Under the pieces are notes generated by a model. The model saw nothing but the letters and a program-made list of their open reading frames with translations. It was not told where the DNA came from and made no database searches. A DNA stretch of 64,000 nucleotides from Streptomyces humidus (GTDB lineage Bacteria; Actinomycetota; Actinomycetes; Streptomycetales; Streptomycetaceae): assembly GCF_014649655.1 (NCBI RefSeq), contig NZ_BMTL01000010.1:1-64000 (forward strand), written 5' to 3'. The position numbers were made by a program, and so were the translations under genes. Of the stretch, positions 63,205 through 64,000 are shown in pieces (within the stretch, counting starts at the first letter, position 1; every line of letters begins with the position of its first letter).

Positions 63205-64000
63205 TCAACGCACGTCGCCACCCGTGCCCAGCCATCCGGCGAGTTTGCCGCCGTGCCCGACGGCCCGCAGGCGCTTCTCCGCGGCGTCGCGGACCGGGTC
63301 GGTGGCCACGACGAGGAGTTCGTCGCCGCGCCGCAGGACGGTCGACGGCAGCGGGACGAACGAGGCTCCGTCCCGCACGACGAGGGTGACGGCGGACCCG
63401 GCCGGCAGCCGCAGTTCGTTGACCTCGACGCCGTGCATCTTCGACTCCTCCGGGATCGCGACGGACAGCAGGTGCCCGCGCAGCCGCTCCAGAGGCGCCG
63501 ACTCGACGCCGAGGTCGGCGGCCTCCGGATCCCCGCCCAGACGCAGCGTGCGCGCCAGCCAGGGCAGCGTCGGCCCCTGGACCAGGGTGTAGACGACGAC
63601 CAGGACGAAGACGATGTTGAAGATCCGGCGGCTCCCGTCGACGCCGTTCACCATGGGGATCGTCGCCAGGATGATGGGCACGGCGCCGCGCAGGCCGGCC
63701 CAGGACATCAGGGTCTGCTCCTGCCAGGGCACCCGGAAGGGCGTCAGGCACAGGAAGACGCTGACCGGGCGGGCCACCATGGTGAGCACCAGGCCGATGA
63801 CGAGCGCGGGCAGCACGTCGTCGCCCAGCTCGTGCGGGGTGACCAGCAGGCCGAGCAGGACGAACATGCCGATCTGGGCGATCCAGCCGAGGCCGTCGGC
63901 GAACCCGCGCGTGGCGGGCCAGTGCGGCAGTTTGGCGTTGCCCATGACCATCGAGGCGAGGTAGACGCCCAGGAAGCCGCTGCCGTGCGCCAGGGAGCCC
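63205..64000 (-). CDS. CPA1-family K+/H+ antiporter with TrkA-C domain (C-terminal part; runs off window)
   Basis: The visible 264 residues begin inside the membrane part (AHGSGFLGVYLASMVMGNAK). Several helices follow, including IGMFVLLGLLVTPHELG, VFLCLTPFR and the hallmark SWAGLRGAVPIILATIPMV of CPA1 exchangers. A cytoplasmic RCK_C/TrkA-C domain ends the protein (LLSVAIPEESKMHGVEVNEL, then PSTVLRRGDELLVVATDPVR). The combination is that of NhaP2/CvrA potassium/proton antiporters, which expel K+ and are gated by a nucleotide ligand. The N-terminus lies beyond 64000. Confidence 0.9.
   Translation of the reverse strand, partial: GSLAHGSGFLGVYLASMVMGNAKLPHWPATRGFADGLGWIAQIGMFVLLGLLVTPHELGDDVLPALVIGLVLTMVARPVSVFLCLTPFRVPWQEQTLMSWAGLRGAVPIILATIPMVNGVDGSRRIFNIVFVLVVVYTLVQGPTLPWLARTLRLGGDPEAADLGVESAPLERLRGHLLSVAIPEESKMHGVEVNELRLPAGSAVTLVVRDGASFVPLPSTVLRRGDELLVVATDPVRDAAEKRLRAVGHGGKLAGWLGTGGDVR

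Noticed and set aside
1..64000. tRNA or rRNA genes
   Set aside because: No cloverleaf-like segment with a recognisable T-loop (GGTTCGAATCC type) and no rRNA-like stretch was noticed in any intergenic region read by eye.

Overview
The window is chromosomal DNA of a Streptomyces species. The GC content is very high, starts are often GTG or TTG, genes overlap as ATGA/GTGA, and the gene content is typical of the genus: an HrdD-type sigma factor, a fruR-fruK-fruA operon, a TetR/MFS pair, a DUF6227 protein, an LAxTG surface protein and a CPA1 antiporter. From memory, not a search, the order fruA-fruK-fruR-MFS-YafY-TetR-hrdD-acetyltransferase-dioxygenase-MarR-MFS-TetR matches the hrdD neighbourhood of S. 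coelicolor. Roughly 20 kb to 39 kb and 58 kb to 64 kb therefore look like conserved backbone, while about 0.4-17.4 kb and 39.3-58.3 kb look accessory.

Region 1 (1-17.4 kb) resembles a conflict or defence island. It begins with a truncated membrane acyltransferase gene and the decayed remains of an IS21-type transposase and an FtsX-type permease. Next come a RES toxin and an Xre/MbcA/ParS-type antitoxin in reversed, separated order. The centrepiece is a caspase-like peptidase fused to a STAND-type NTPase (5782-7956), overlapped by a 14-blade WD40 protein (3435-5795). Only 20 bp away, and divergent, is an LCAT-family lipase (7977-9482). A membrane-anchored PAF-acetylhydrolase-like enzyme, a NarL-type two-component system and a large HelD/UvrD-like helicase with a repeat-bearing linker and an unusual C-terminal module follow.

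Region 2 (17.4-39 kb) holds a tandem IclR regulator, an M6 metalloprotease, a TetR regulator with two matching palindromes plus a DHA2 exporter, a MarR regulator divergent from a LigB-type dioxygenase, a PAT-like acetyltransferase, hrdD, a TetR with low-complexity insertions, a YafY/WYL regulator divergent from a second DHA2 exporter, and the fructose PTS operon. The fru operon carries a minisatellite-bearing ORF fitted exactly between fruK and fruA. A small membrane protein, DUF6227 and a P1 Ntn-hydrolase close the region.

Region 3 (39.3-58.3 kb) is a surface-glycan locus. It encodes a DUF4012 protein; a CapD/PglF-type dehydratase, a PglE-type aminotransferase, a PglD-type acetyltransferase and a PglC-type phosphoglycosyl transferase, which together could make a bacillosamine-like sugar on undecaprenyl phosphate; three GT4 glycosyltransferases; an apparent Wzx-Wzy (flippase-polymerase) fusion; a glucuronyl C5-epimerase-like protein; and a BY-kinase/phosphatase pair. 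Beside them lie an exported glutaminyl cyclase and an LAxTG-anchored protein whose predicted mature N-terminus is Gln.

Region 4 (58.3-64 kb) carries MscL, a CpaB/SAF-like protein, MTA phosphorylase, an FmdB zinc-ribbon protein, an MFS carrier and a partial K+/H+ antiporter. Three exact GGAAT-N18-GTT elements, the SigR-type promoter pattern, occur upstream of hrdD, the dioxygenase and fmdB. The fmdB element is joined to a near-perfect CIRCE operator, suggesting combined thiol-oxidative and heat-shock control.
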